64,000 bases of DNA from Micromonospora sp. MW-13 (GTDB taxonomy: Bacteria > Actinomycetota > Actinomycetes > Mycobacteriales > Micromonosporaceae), in assembly GCF_003434305.1 (NCBI RefSeq), contig NZ_QKKX01000026.1, positions 37,782 to 101,781 on the forward strand, given 5' to 3'. The notes beneath the pieces are model-generated. The model worked only from the letters and a program-made list of their open reading frames with translations, had not been told where the DNA came from and ran no database searches. How positions within the stretch are numbered: position 1 is the first letter of the stretch; each line of letters begins with the position of its first letter. Below, piece by piece: positions 25,474-32,768 of the stretch. Position numbers and translations under genes: made by a program.

Positions 25474-26097
25474 ATGCCCCCTCTGACGGTCGGTTTCGAC
25501 CTCGACATGACCCTGGTCGACTCGCGCCCCGGCATCGCCGCGACCTACCGGGCGCTCACCGCGCTCACCGGCATGCCCGTGGACGCCGACGCGGCGGTGT
25601 CCCGGCTCGGCCCGCCGCTGCGGGTGGAGATCGCCCGCTGGTTCCCGCCCGAGCGGGTCGAGTCGGCCGTCGAGGCGTACCGGGAGCTGTATCCGGCGTA
25701 CGCGATCACCCCGACCCTGCCGATGCCCGGCGCGGTCGCGGCGATCGCGGCCGTGCACGCCCACGGTGGCCGGGTCCTGGTGGTCACCTCCAAGATCGGC
25801 CGGCTTGCCCGGCTGCACCTGGACCACCTCGGGCTGGCCGTGGACGAGCTGGCCGGCGACCTGTTCGCCGAGGAGAAGGCGACGGCGTTGCGCGAGCACG
25901 GTGCGACCCTGTACGTCGGTGACCACGTGGCCGACATGGTCGCCGCCGGGGCGGCCGACATCCCGGGCGTGGCCGTGGCCACCGGCCCCTGCCCGGCCGA
26001 GGAACTGCGCTCCGCCGGGGCTCACCTCGTGCTGGAAGACCTCACCGGATTCCCGGCGGCGCTCGACCGCATGATCCGGCTAGCCTTGCAGCAGTAG
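25474..26097 (+). CDS. HAD hydrolase, phosphoglycolate-phosphatase-like
   Basis: A 207-residue HAD subfamily IA protein. Motif I is VGFDLDMTLVDSRPGI at the N-terminus, with Met replacing the usual Gly of DxDGTL. Motif II is VLVVTSKIGRLA, a lysine lies in FAEEKATALREHG, and motif IV is LYVGDHVADMVAAGAA. A helical cap lies between motifs I and II. The substrate is unknown. The start is fixed by motif I spacing and the leaderless -10 box; an upstream in-frame ATG at 25450 would overlap that box. Confidence 0.85.
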   Translation: MPPLTVGFDLDMTLVDSRPGIAATYRALTALTGMPVDADAAVSRLGPPLRVEIARWFPPERVESAVEAYRELYPAYAITPTLPMPGAVAAIAAVHAHGGRVLVVTSKIGRLARLHLDHLGLAVDELAGDLFAEEKATALREHGATLYVGDHVADMVAAGAADIPGVAVATGPCPAEELRSAGAHLVLEDLTGFPAALDRMIRLALQQ

Positions 26098-26125
26098 ACG
26101 TCTCAAGTGAAGCAGGGGTTCTCAG

Positions 26126-26512
26126 GTGCCGACGGGTCGAGTGAAGTGGTATGACGCGGCCAAGGGATACGGGTTCGTCACCAGTGACGAGGGTGGCGAC
26201 GTGTTCCTGCCCAAGGGCGCGCTACCGGCGGGCGTCACCGACCTCAAGGGTGGCCAACGGGTCGACTTCAGCGTGGTGGACAGCCGCCGGGGCGCCCAGG
26301 CGATGGGGGTCAAGCTGTTGGACGCTCCGCCCTCCATGGCGGAGCTGCGCCGCCGGCCGGCGGAGGAGCTACACGGCCTCGTCGAGGACATGATCAAGGT
26401 GCTGGAGGCGAAGGTGCAGCCGGACCTGCGGCGGGGCCGCTTCCCGGACAGGAAGACCGCGCAGAAGGTCGCTCAGCTCGTCCACGCGGTGGCGAGCGAG
26501 CTGGAGGTCTGA
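26126..26512 (+). CDS. Cold-shock domain protein with C-terminal extension
   Basis: A 128-residue protein. Residues 1-66 form a cold-shock domain with RNP1 KGYGFVT and RNP2-like DVFLP. The remaining 60 residues are helical and charged (SMAELRRRPAEELHGLVEDM), longer than the classic 67-residue CspA. It likely binds single-stranded RNA or DNA. The GTG start follows CAGGGG. Its last 40 bp overlap the convergent mqnD gene. Confidence 0.9.
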   Translation: MPTGRVKWYDAAKGYGFVTSDEGGDVFLPKGALPAGVTDLKGGQRVDFSVVDSRRGAQAMGVKLLDAPPSMAELRRRPAEELHGLVEDMIKVLEAKVQPDLRRGRFPDRKTAQKVAQLVHAVASELEV

Positions 26513-27348
26513 GGTACGAGCCCGGCGTCGGCAGCCCGGCCCAGCAGCGCCTCCACGGCGGCGAACCCCGCGTCCCCCAGGTCCGCGGTGAACTCGTTGA
26601 CGTAGAGGGCGATGTGCCGGTCCACCACGCCGGGCTCCATCTCCTGGGCGTGCGCGAGCACGTACTCCCGGCTGGCATCCGGGTCGGCCCACGCCTGACG
26701 GACCGACTCGCGGATCCACCCGGCCGCCTCGACCGGGTCGACCACCCCCTTGCGGGCCAGGATCGCGCCGAGGGGGATCGGCAGCCCCGTCTCGCCCTCC
26801 CACCACTCGCCGAGGTCGACCAGAGCGGTCAGTCCGTGCCGGGGGTACGTGAACCGCGCCTCGTGGATCACCAAGCCGGCGTCGTACCGCCCGGCCGCCA
26901 CCCCGGGCATGATCTCGTGGAACGGGACCACCTCGATGCGTGCGGGCGGCCGGTCGGCCGACCAGAGCCGGAACAGCAGGTACGCCGTGGTCCGGTCCCC
27001 GGGCACCGCGACCGTCGCACCGGCCAGGTCGGTACGGCCCGACCGTTCGGCCTGGTCGGCCCGTTCGGCCTGGTCGGCCCGGTCGCTGCGGGTCAGCACC
27101 AGCGGCCCGCAGCCTCGGCCGAGCGCGCCACCACAGGGCAGCAGGTGGTAGTCGTCCAGCAGCCAGGGCAGCGCCGCGTAGCTCACCTTCACCAGGTCGA
27201 ACGCCCCCCGTTCGGCGGCGGTGTTGGTCACGTCCACGTCGGCGTACGTCACCTCGACCGGCGGGGCGCCGGGCACCCGGCCGTGCACCAGGGCGTCGAA
27301 GACGAACGTGTCGTTGGGGCAAGGCGAGATCGCCAGGGAGAGCGCCAC
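26473..27348 (-). CDS. mqnD: 1,4-dihydroxy-6-naphthoate synthase
   Basis: A 291-residue enzyme of the futalosine menaquinone pathway that converts cyclic dehypoxanthine futalosine to 1,4-dihydroxy-6-naphthoate. It has the periplasmic-binding-like fold: LAISPCPNDTFVFDALVHGR at the start, VKVSYAALPWLLDDYHLLPC, and ARIEVVPFHEIMPGVAAGRY with DAGLVIHEARFTY. A short in-frame repeat (RADQAE twice) sits in a loop. GTG 27348 gives the family N-terminus and follows a -10 box. Pathway partner mqnB is 2.5 kb away. Confidence 0.92.
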   Translation of the reverse strand: MALSLAISPCPNDTFVFDALVHGRVPGAPPVEVTYADVDVTNTAAERGAFDLVKVSYAALPWLLDDYHLLPCGGALGRGCGPLVLTRSDRADQAERADQAERSGRTDLAGATVAVPGDRTTAYLLFRLWSADRPPARIEVVPFHEIMPGVAAGRYDAGLVIHEARFTYPRHGLTALVDLGEWWEGETGLPIPLGAILARKGVVDPVEAAGWIRESVRQAWADPDASREYVLAHAQEMEPGVVDRHIALYVNEFTADLGDAGFAAVEALLGRAADAGLVPQTSSSLATAWTS

Positions 27349-27354
27349 GTCCCC

Positions 27355-27360
27355 ACCGTA
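27355..27360 (-). promoter_or_regulatory. -10 box of a leaderless promoter (mqnD)
   Basis: TACGGT on the minus strand ends 6 nt before the GTG start of mqnD. Confidence 0.5.
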
Positions 27361-27537
27361 TCCCCGCCCCCACCGCCGCGCCCCGGCCCGCCCCACCGCT
27401 GTGACCCGCCCCGCCCTGGCGAACGGCCCAGCAACTGCGGCCTCAGAGGGCTCCGGCCCTAGGGTCCCGCCTTCAGGTTTGCGCCTCCGAGCTTCCGGCC
27501 TCGGAGTTGCCCCTCCGGACCCCGTCCTGTCGGTCCG

Positions 27538-27775
27538 CTGCCGGCCCGGTGCGGCCTGGCCAGGCGCGGTACGGCGCGGTGCGGTGCGGTGCGGTGCGGC
27601 CCAGCGTGTTCCGGCGCGGCGCGGGCGCGGCGTGGTCCGGCGCGGCCCGGTCCGGCGCGGCGTGGTCCGTTGTGGTCCGGCGTAGTCCGGCGCGGTGCGG
27701 CGTGGTCCGGCGCGGTGCGGTGCGGTGCGGCCCGGCGTGGTCCGGGGCCCGGCGCGGCCCGGCCAGGCGCGGCGC
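27538..27775. repeat. Low-complexity GC tract of degenerate 5- and 10-mers
   Basis: About 240 bp built from variants of GGTCCGGCGCGGCGT and GCGGTGCGGT, almost without A on the plus strand. All six frames give repetitive peptides with no family resemblance, so the tract is taken as non-coding. It is part of a 680-bp gene-free gap between mqnD and the XRE-GNAT gene. Confidence 0.75.
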
Positions 27776-27818
27776 GACGTGGCTCCCGCAGCGGAAGCGC
27801 ACTCCTGCTGCCTATGGA

Positions 27819-27894
27819 GCTGATGTCGTCAACGACTCAGCCGGGTGGGCGACCAGCGCCCTGCCCGGGGCGGTGATGTCGTCAATGACTCAGC
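27819..27894. promoter_or_regulatory. Two quasi-palindromic operator-like repeats
   Basis: TGATGTCGTCAACGACTCAGC at 27821-27841 recurs with one change at 27874-27894. The first copy, extended by GC, is itself a near-perfect palindrome (GCTGA-TCGT paired with ACGA-TCAGC). Two such sites 53 bp apart, about five helical turns, upstream of an XRE-type gene suggest autoregulation by DNA looping or cooperative binding. Confidence 0.5.
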
Positions 27895-27938
27895 TCCAAA
27901 GCGTCCTCGGCAGAGGTCCTTTCCCCAGGCGGACGAGG

Positions 27939-27958
27939 TTATCCACAGGTTGTCCACA
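27939..27958 (+). promoter_or_regulatory. Two tandem DnaA-box-like 9-mers
   Basis: TTATCCACA at 27939-27947 and TTGTCCACA at 27950-27958 face the same way with 11-bp periodicity. Both match DnaA-box consensus forms (the second is the form preferred in Streptomyces). No dnaA, dnaN or gidA lies in the window, so this is not recognisable as oriC; regulation by DnaA or a titration site is possible. Confidence 0.5.
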
Positions 27959-28029
27959 GTTGGGCGGGGTCTGTTGAGGGGCGGGCGGGACGACGGCAGC
28001 ATCGGGATGTGGGCGGCTGGAGGAAGAAC

Positions 28030-29055
28030 GTGGGCGACCTGAGGGACCCGATGAACCTGAAGGATCCAACGAAGCCAGGGGAGCCAAAGAAGCGAGGGGA
28101 ACCAGGGGAGCCCAGGGAGCCTGAGAGGCCGAGAGAGCCTGAGGGGCCGAGAGAGCCTGAGGGGCCGGGGGAGCCTGAGAGACTGGGGGAGCCTGGGGAA
28201 GAGGAGCCGGTGGACCTGGGTGGCCTGCTCCGCGCATTGCGTCGGCGGGCGGACCTGAGCCAACGCGGGCTGGCCGAGAGGTCCGGGGTGCCTCAGGCGA
28301 CGCTGGCGCGTATCGAGGCTGGGCGGGCGGCTGACCCGCGGTTCCGTACGGTGGAGCGGCTCGTGCGGGCGGCCGGTGGCCGGCTGGCGATCGGGGCGCC
28401 GGACGTCCACGGTCCCGACGGGCCGCCCGACGAGGTGGTGGCGGTGCCGGGGGTGCCGCACGACGGGATGCGGGACGAGGCGGGGCGGCGGTACCCGGCG
28501 CACCTGGACGTCTGGGAGGTGCACGACCCCAGGGACTGGCCGGGCGCCTGGTGGGCGGAGTGGTACAAGCTGCCACCGGAGCGGTTCCCGCGACCGGTGC
28601 CGGCTGCGACGTACGAGCTGAGCCGCCGCTACCGGGACCAGCGCCGGTGGGCCGACCGGATCCGCCGCGAGGTGGCGGTGCGCCAGGTCACCGACGAGGG
28701 CCTGCCCTCGACGTGCTGGCGGTTCGTGGCGGAGCTGCCCGACGGCCGGGTGCTCGGCGAGCTGCGGGCGCACGAACGCAGCCCTCGCCTGCTGTACGGC
28801 GACCTGATCGATGCCGGGGAACGGGAGATCGTGCTGGACGGGGTCCTGGTGACCGGGGCGTGTCGCCGGCTCGGCATCGGGCGGCGGCTGGTGGAGGCGC
28901 TCACCGCGGAGATGGACCGAACGGGGCTTCGCGTGGCGCACGCCGTCGCCGACTTCGGGGGCGTCGATCTGTTGCTGGCCTGCGGGTACCAGTTGGAGCC
29001 GAGCCGGCCCTATGCGCTTCGCCTCGACCGCTCGCCGCCCCGGTGGGCGTGCTGA
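28030..29055 (+). CDS. XRE-type HTH regulator fused to a GNAT-like domain
   Basis: A 341-residue protein. Residues 1-60 are a Pro/Glu/Gly/Arg-rich tail with repeats of the REPEGP type. An XRE HTH follows (LLRALRRRADLSQRGLAERS, GVPQATLARIEAG). A spacer of about 90 residues leads to a C-terminal half ending in ACRRLGIGRRLVEALTAEMD, the acetyl-CoA-binding motif of GNAT enzymes, and GYQLEPSRPYALR. GTG 28030 has GGAGGA 6 nt upstream and is preferred over GTG 28009. The paired palindromes upstream suggest autoregulation. The substrate is unknown. Confidence 0.75.
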   Translation: MGDLRDPMNLKDPTKPGEPKKRGEPGEPREPERPREPEGPREPEGPGEPERLGEPGEEEPVDLGGLLRALRRRADLSQRGLAERSGVPQATLARIEAGRAADPRFRTVERLVRAAGGRLAIGAPDVHGPDGPPDEVVAVPGVPHDGMRDEAGRRYPAHLDVWEVHDPRDWPGAWWAEWYKLPPERFPRPVPAATYELSRRYRDQRRWADRIRREVAVRQVTDEGLPSTCWRFVAELPDGRVLGELRAHERSPRLLYGDLIDAGEREIVLDGVLVTGACRRLGIGRRLVEALTAEMDRTGLRVAHAVADFGGVDLLLACGYQLEPSRPYALRLDRSPPRWAC

Positions 29056-29058
29056 GGG

Positions 29059-29127
29059 CCCTGACCCAGCCCAGCGTGGTCCCCTGATCCAGCCCAGCGC
29101 GGTCCCCTGATTCAGCGCAGCGCGGCG
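29059..29127. repeat. 23-nt tandem repeat, 3 copies, spanning the mqnB stop
   Basis: Three 23-nt units (core CCCTGATCCAGCCCAGCGC) run from just after the XRE-GNAT stop into the end of the convergent mqnB gene. The third copy contains the mqnB stop codon, so repeat slippage could change the MqnB C-terminus. Confidence 0.75.
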
Positions 29128-29834
29128 GTGGCCGCCGTGAGGGCGGCGAACGCCTCACGAAGCCGCCAGGAGGCGCGGTCGCGGGGGCCGATCGGGTTGG
29201 AGACGGTGCGCAGCTCGGCGAACGGCAGGCCGGCCTGGGCGGCGGCGACCGCCACCCCGTACCCCTCCATGGCCTCGGCCACCGCGTCCGGATGCCGGTT
29301 GGCCAGGGCTTCGGTGCCGGCTGCGGTGCCGGTCACCGTGCTGACGGTGAGCACCGCGCCCACGGTCGCCCCGGGCAGGGCGGCGCGTAGCGCGGCGAGT
29401 AGCCCCGGGTCGGCGGGCACGGTGCTGCCGCCGCCGAGCAACTCGGGCGGCATGCCCAACTCGTCCACTGGGATGAAGCCCTCGGGTGACTCGGCGCCGA
29501 GGTCCGCGGCGACGCTGCGGGTGGCGAGCACCGTTCCGCCGACCGGCACCCGCCCGACGAAGCCGCCGGCGATCCCCGCGCTGACCACCGCCCGGTACGG
29601 GCGGCCGGCGGCCTCGGCGAGCGCGAGCAGCCGGGCGGTGGCCGCCCCGGCGACGGCCGGTCCCACCCCGACCGGCACGACGGTGACCTCCGGACCCGGC
29701 GGCGTCGCCGGCGATCCGGCACGGCTCGGCGCGGGGGCCGGGAGGCCGGCGCGGACTGCCTCGGCCTCGGCCGGCACCGCGGTCACCACGAGCAGTGCCC
29801 CGGGGGTGGTCCGCGCGGCGGTCGAGCCGGTCAC
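29112..29834 (-). CDS. mqnB: Futalosine hydrolase
   Basis: A 240-residue enzyme of the PNP/MTAN nucleosidase superfamily that removes hypoxanthine from futalosine. Visible blocks are LLVVTAVPAEAEAVRAGLP, VVSAGIAGGFVGRVPVGGTV, the catalytic region AEAMEGYGVAVAAAQAGLPF (Glu of MEG), and ELRTVSNPIGPRDRASWRL with catalytic Asp. GTG 29834 overlaps the upstream MFS stop by 4 bp (GTGA), so translation is coupled. A much longer open frame upstream is antisense noise. It acts in the same pathway as mqnD. Confidence 0.92.
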   Translation of the reverse strand: MTGSTAARTTPGALLVVTAVPAEAEAVRAGLPAPAPSRAGSPATPPGPEVTVVPVGVGPAVAGAATARLLALAEAAGRPYRAVVSAGIAGGFVGRVPVGGTVLATRSVAADLGAESPEGFIPVDELGMPPELLGGGSTVPADPGLLAALRAALPGATVGAVLTVSTVTGTAAGTEALANRHPDAVAEAMEGYGVAVAAAQAGLPFAELRTVSNPIGPRDRASWRLREAFAALTAATAALR

Positions 29835-31462
29835 GACACCGGGCCCCGGGGCTCCCGGCGGGTCTCGTCGTCGGCCCCGCCCGGGCCGCCGGAGCCGGCG
29901 ACGGCGGAGGAGGGCCGGTAGATGTGGTACCCGGGTGGAGCCAGGGCCGGGTCGTCGGCCGGATCGGCGTCGGGACCCCGGGCCGGGGCGGGTGAGGTCG
30001 GGGCTACGCCCGCCGCCGTGTCGTCGGCGTCGGGCGGGTCCGGAGTCGCCTCCTCGGCCAGCTCGTCGTCGCCGAGCGGGCGGCCGACCAGCCGCTCGTC
30101 GCGCAGCTTCCCGGCGACGTACGCGCCCCGGGCGGCGGCGAGCACGCCGACCCCGGCGGCGACGGCGATGCCGAGTCGCCCGTCGAACGGGACCAGGCCG
30201 AGGCCGCCGCCGGCCACGAAGGCCAGCATCAGCGCCGTCTCGGAGTGGGCGAACGAACTGGCCCGCAGCCGCTCCGGGATGCGCTCCTGGATGGAGGCGT
30301 CGACCGCCAGCTTCGACACCCCGCTGGCCAGCGCGGCGACCAGGCAGAGCAGGGCCACCATCGGCAGCGAGAACTGGATGGTGGCCAGGACGGCCGTGCC
30401 GGCCACGATGACCATGCTGCTGGACTGGATCGCGGTGGGTCGGTGGATGCGCAGCCGGGTGCCGACCGCCGTGGCCAGGAAGGTGCCCACCGCGAGCGCC
30501 CCGCCGACCAGGCCGAGCGCCACCTCCGCGCCCAGGTTCCGGCCGAAGAAGTCGGTGGTCAGGTCGCCCTTCTTCAGCGCGAACGCGAGGAAGAGCAGCA
30601 GGAAGCCGTACACCGCGCGGGGCAGGGCCGCGCCGATCAGGGTGGCGATGACGAGTCGGCCGGCCGGGCGACCGCGCCCCAGCGGGCGGTCCCCGGCGGC
30701 CCGCCGGCCGAGCGAGCGCAGCGGGCGGGGGACGCGCTCGGGTGGGTCCGAGTCCGCCCGGGGCGGCAGCCGCAGCGCGATCACCATGCCGACCAGGAAG
30801 ATCACCGAGGCGACCCGGAGCGGCCACTGCGGGCCGAACCAGAACGCGGCCAGCCCGATCGGGGCGACCAGCCCGCCGGCCACGGTGCCGTAGACGCTGG
30901 CCCGCGCGCCCACCTGGGACAGCCCGAGCCCCTCCGGCAGCAGCCGGGGCACCGCCGCCGAGCGGGCCACCCCGTACGCCCGGGAGAGTGCGAGCACCCC
31001 GAAGGCCGCCGGGTAGAGGCCGAAGCCGTTCATGTGGTCGGAGATCATCCAGGCGAGGAAGGCCCGGCCGAGCATGGTGGCGGCGAGCGCGTACCGCCGG
31101 CCGTGCCGGAAGTGGTCCAGCAGCGGGCCGACCACCGGCGCGAGCATGGCGAACGGCACCATCGTGACCAGCAGGTACAGCGCCACCTTGCTGCGCGCCT
31201 CGCCCAGCGGCACCTCGAAGAAGATCGTGCCGGCGAGCCCGATCGCGATCAGGGTGTCCCCCGCGCAGGAGACCGCGTGCAGGTCGAACAGGCGCACCAT
31301 GCCGACCTCGCCGCCGGCGCCCCTGGTCCGGGCCGAGCCGGCCCGGCGGGTCATCCAGCGCCCGCCCCGCGCGGAGCCGCGCAGGAGCAGGCGGACGGCG
31401 CGGATGCCGGTGCCGACGGTCCGCCCGAGTAGGGACCGCTCGGAGCGGGAGAACAACGGCAT
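29831..31462 (-). CDS. MFS-type membrane protein upstream of mqnB
   Basis: A 543-residue protein with about 12 hydrophobic segments. The N-terminal basic stretch (RSERSLLGRTVGTGIRAVRL) is followed by LFDLHAVSCAGDTLIAIGLA. A long acidic/proline C-terminal tail ends GYHIYRPSSAV and onward. The pattern fits a conserved actinobacterial MFS family often found beside mqnB or DUF3027. The substrate is unknown. ATG 31462 is chosen; an in-frame ATG at 31471 would add three residues. It is divergent from the DUF3027 gene. Confidence 0.8.
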   Translation of the reverse strand: MPLFSRSERSLLGRTVGTGIRAVRLLLRGSARGGRWMTRRAGSARTRGAGGEVGMVRLFDLHAVSCAGDTLIAIGLAGTIFFEVPLGEARSKVALYLLVTMVPFAMLAPVVGPLLDHFRHGRRYALAATMLGRAFLAWMISDHMNGFGLYPAAFGVLALSRAYGVARSAAVPRLLPEGLGLSQVGARASVYGTVAGGLVAPIGLAAFWFGPQWPLRVASVIFLVGMVIALRLPPRADSDPPERVPRPLRSLGRRAAGDRPLGRGRPAGRLVIATLIGAALPRAVYGFLLLFLAFALKKGDLTTDFFGRNLGAEVALGLVGGALAVGTFLATAVGTRLRIHRPTAIQSSSMVIVAGTAVLATIQFSLPMVALLCLVAALASGVSKLAVDASIQERIPERLRASSFAHSETALMLAFVAGGGLGLVPFDGRLGIAVAAGVGVLAAARGAYVAGKLRDERLVGRPLGDDELAEEATPDPPDADDTAAGVAPTSPAPARGPDADPADDPALAPPGYHIYRPSSAVAGSGGPGGADDETRREPRGPVS

Positions 31463-31568
31463 GTGCACCATCCTCGCCCATGCACCCCACCCCCGCGCCA
31501 CCACCACCGGAGAACACGCTCCGGGGAGTGCCTGTCGGTCGTTGCCGCGCATGGGGGACAATGGTCGG

Positions 31569-32390
31569 GTGACCAGGCCCGCCTCCGCCCGTGCCGCCCG
31601 CCTCGACCAGGTCTGCGCCGCCGCCGTCGAGGTGGCCCGCGACGCAATCACCGAGGTGGAGCCCTCCGACATCGGCGATCACCTCCAGGCCGTCGCCGAG
31701 GCCGACCGGCTCGTCACCCACTACTTCGAGTGCCGGCTGCCCGGTTACCGGGGCTGGCGGTGGGCGGTGACGGTGACCCGGGTGCCGCGCAGCCGCAAGG
31801 TCACCATCTGCGAGACGGTCCTGCTGCCCGGCCCGGATGCGCTGCTCGCCCCCGGCTGGCTGCCGTGGCAGGAGCGGCTCAAGCCGGGCGACCTCGGCCC
31901 CGGCGACCTGCTGCCCACTCCGCCGGACGACGAGCGGCTCGTTCCTGGGTACGTGCTCTCCGACGACCCGGCCGTCGACGAGACCGCCTGGGAGTTCGGC
32001 CTCGGCCGGCCCCGGGTGCTCTCCCGCGAGGGACGCGCCGAGGCCGCCCAGCGCTGGTACGACGGCGACCACGGGCCCGCCGCGCCGATCTCCACGGCCG
32101 CCCCGGCCGCCGCCCGCTGCGGCACCTGCGGCTTCTACCTGCCGCTGGCCGGCGCGCTGCGGCAGGTCTTCGGCGCGTGCGGCAACTTCTACGCCCCGGA
32201 CGACGGCCGGGTGGTCAGCGCCGACCACGGCTGCGGCGCGCACTCGGAGACCCTGGTCGAGACGCCCGACAGCCCGGTCGACGAACTGCCAACGGTGTAC
32301 GACGACAGCGCGGTCGAGGCGATGTCGGTGAGCCGGGCCCCGGGCTCGGTGGAGGCGGCGGAGCCGGCCGAGCCGTACGGCCACCCCTGA
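31569..32390 (+). CDS. DUF3027 domain protein
   Basis: A 273-residue soluble protein. The N-terminal helical part (LDQVCAAAVEVARDAITEVE) leads to YRGWRWAVTVTRVPRSRKVT and PGDLGPGDLLPTPPDDERL. A Cys-rich C-terminal part has RCGTCGFYLPLAGALRQVFG and DHGCGAHSE, spacing that could hold a zinc ion. This is the actinobacterial DUF3027 family of unknown function. GTG 31569 is chosen; ATG 31551 is an in-frame alternative. An acidic tail of about 40 residues ends the protein. Confidence 0.8.
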   Translation: MTRPASARAARLDQVCAAAVEVARDAITEVEPSDIGDHLQAVAEADRLVTHYFECRLPGYRGWRWAVTVTRVPRSRKVTICETVLLPGPDALLAPGWLPWQERLKPGDLGPGDLLPTPPDDERLVPGYVLSDDPAVDETAWEFGLGRPRVLSREGRAEAAQRWYDGDHGPAAPISTAAPAAARCGTCGFYLPLAGALRQVFGACGNFYAPDDGRVVSADHGCGAHSETLVETPDSPVDELPTVYDDSAVEAMSVSRAPGSVEAAEPAEPYGHP

Positions 32391-32400
32391 CCGGTCGGCG

Positions 32401-32679
32401 TCAGCGGCCGGCGTCCTCCGGCCGGACGGCCTGAGCCGTCGCACGGCGGCGACGCCGGTTGGCGTCGTGGCGCATCATCACCGCGAGACCGGGAAAGCCC
32501 CAGAGGAATCCGGCCAGGCAGGTCCAGAGCCAGTCCTGACGGCCGTGCTCGGTGAGCCAGTTCCGGAAGAAGATCAGCAGCACCAGACCGGCCACCGCCC
32601 AGACCGCCAGCCCGGCGACCGCGAACGGCACCATCGGCGGGTCGAGCGGCTCGGGTCGCGGCGGTTGCTCCTGTCGCAC
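32401..32679 (-). CDS. DUF2530 domain membrane protein
   Basis: A 92-residue protein. The Pro-rich start EPLDPPMVPFAVAGLAVWAV, two transmembrane segments, and the linker-helix block DWLWTCLAGFLWGFPGLAVM fit the actinobacterial DUF2530 family of unknown function. The GTG start lies 7 nt after a TACGCT box. It is convergent with the DUF3027 gene and divergent from the NCS2 permease gene, a common arrangement in actinobacteria. Confidence 0.85.
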   Translation of the reverse strand: MRQEQPPRPEPLDPPMVPFAVAGLAVWAVAGLVLLIFFRNWLTEHGRQDWLWTCLAGFLWGFPGLAVMMRHDANRRRRRATAQAVRPEDAGR

Positions 32680-32686
32680 GGGGGCA

Positions 32687-32692
32687 AGCGTA
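32687..32692 (-). promoter_or_regulatory. -10 box of a leaderless promoter (DUF2530)
   Basis: TACGCT on the minus strand ends 7 nt before the GTG start. Confidence 0.5.
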
Positions 32693-32768
32693 CGCGATCA
32701 ACTTTTGCAGGTGGCCGGTGATCTGCGACGATGCGCGCGACACACGGAAGATCACCTGCGAGGACCTG

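Noticed and set aside
27480..27802. Several 90-150-codon frames in the low-complexity tract
   Set aside because: All are repetitive His/Arg/Pro/Ala or Gly/Val/Arg peptides produced by the pentamer repeats.
29835..32444. Frame extending mqnB to 1110 codons
   Set aside because: The upstream 870 codons are antisense or out-of-frame shadows of the MFS and DUF3027 genes.
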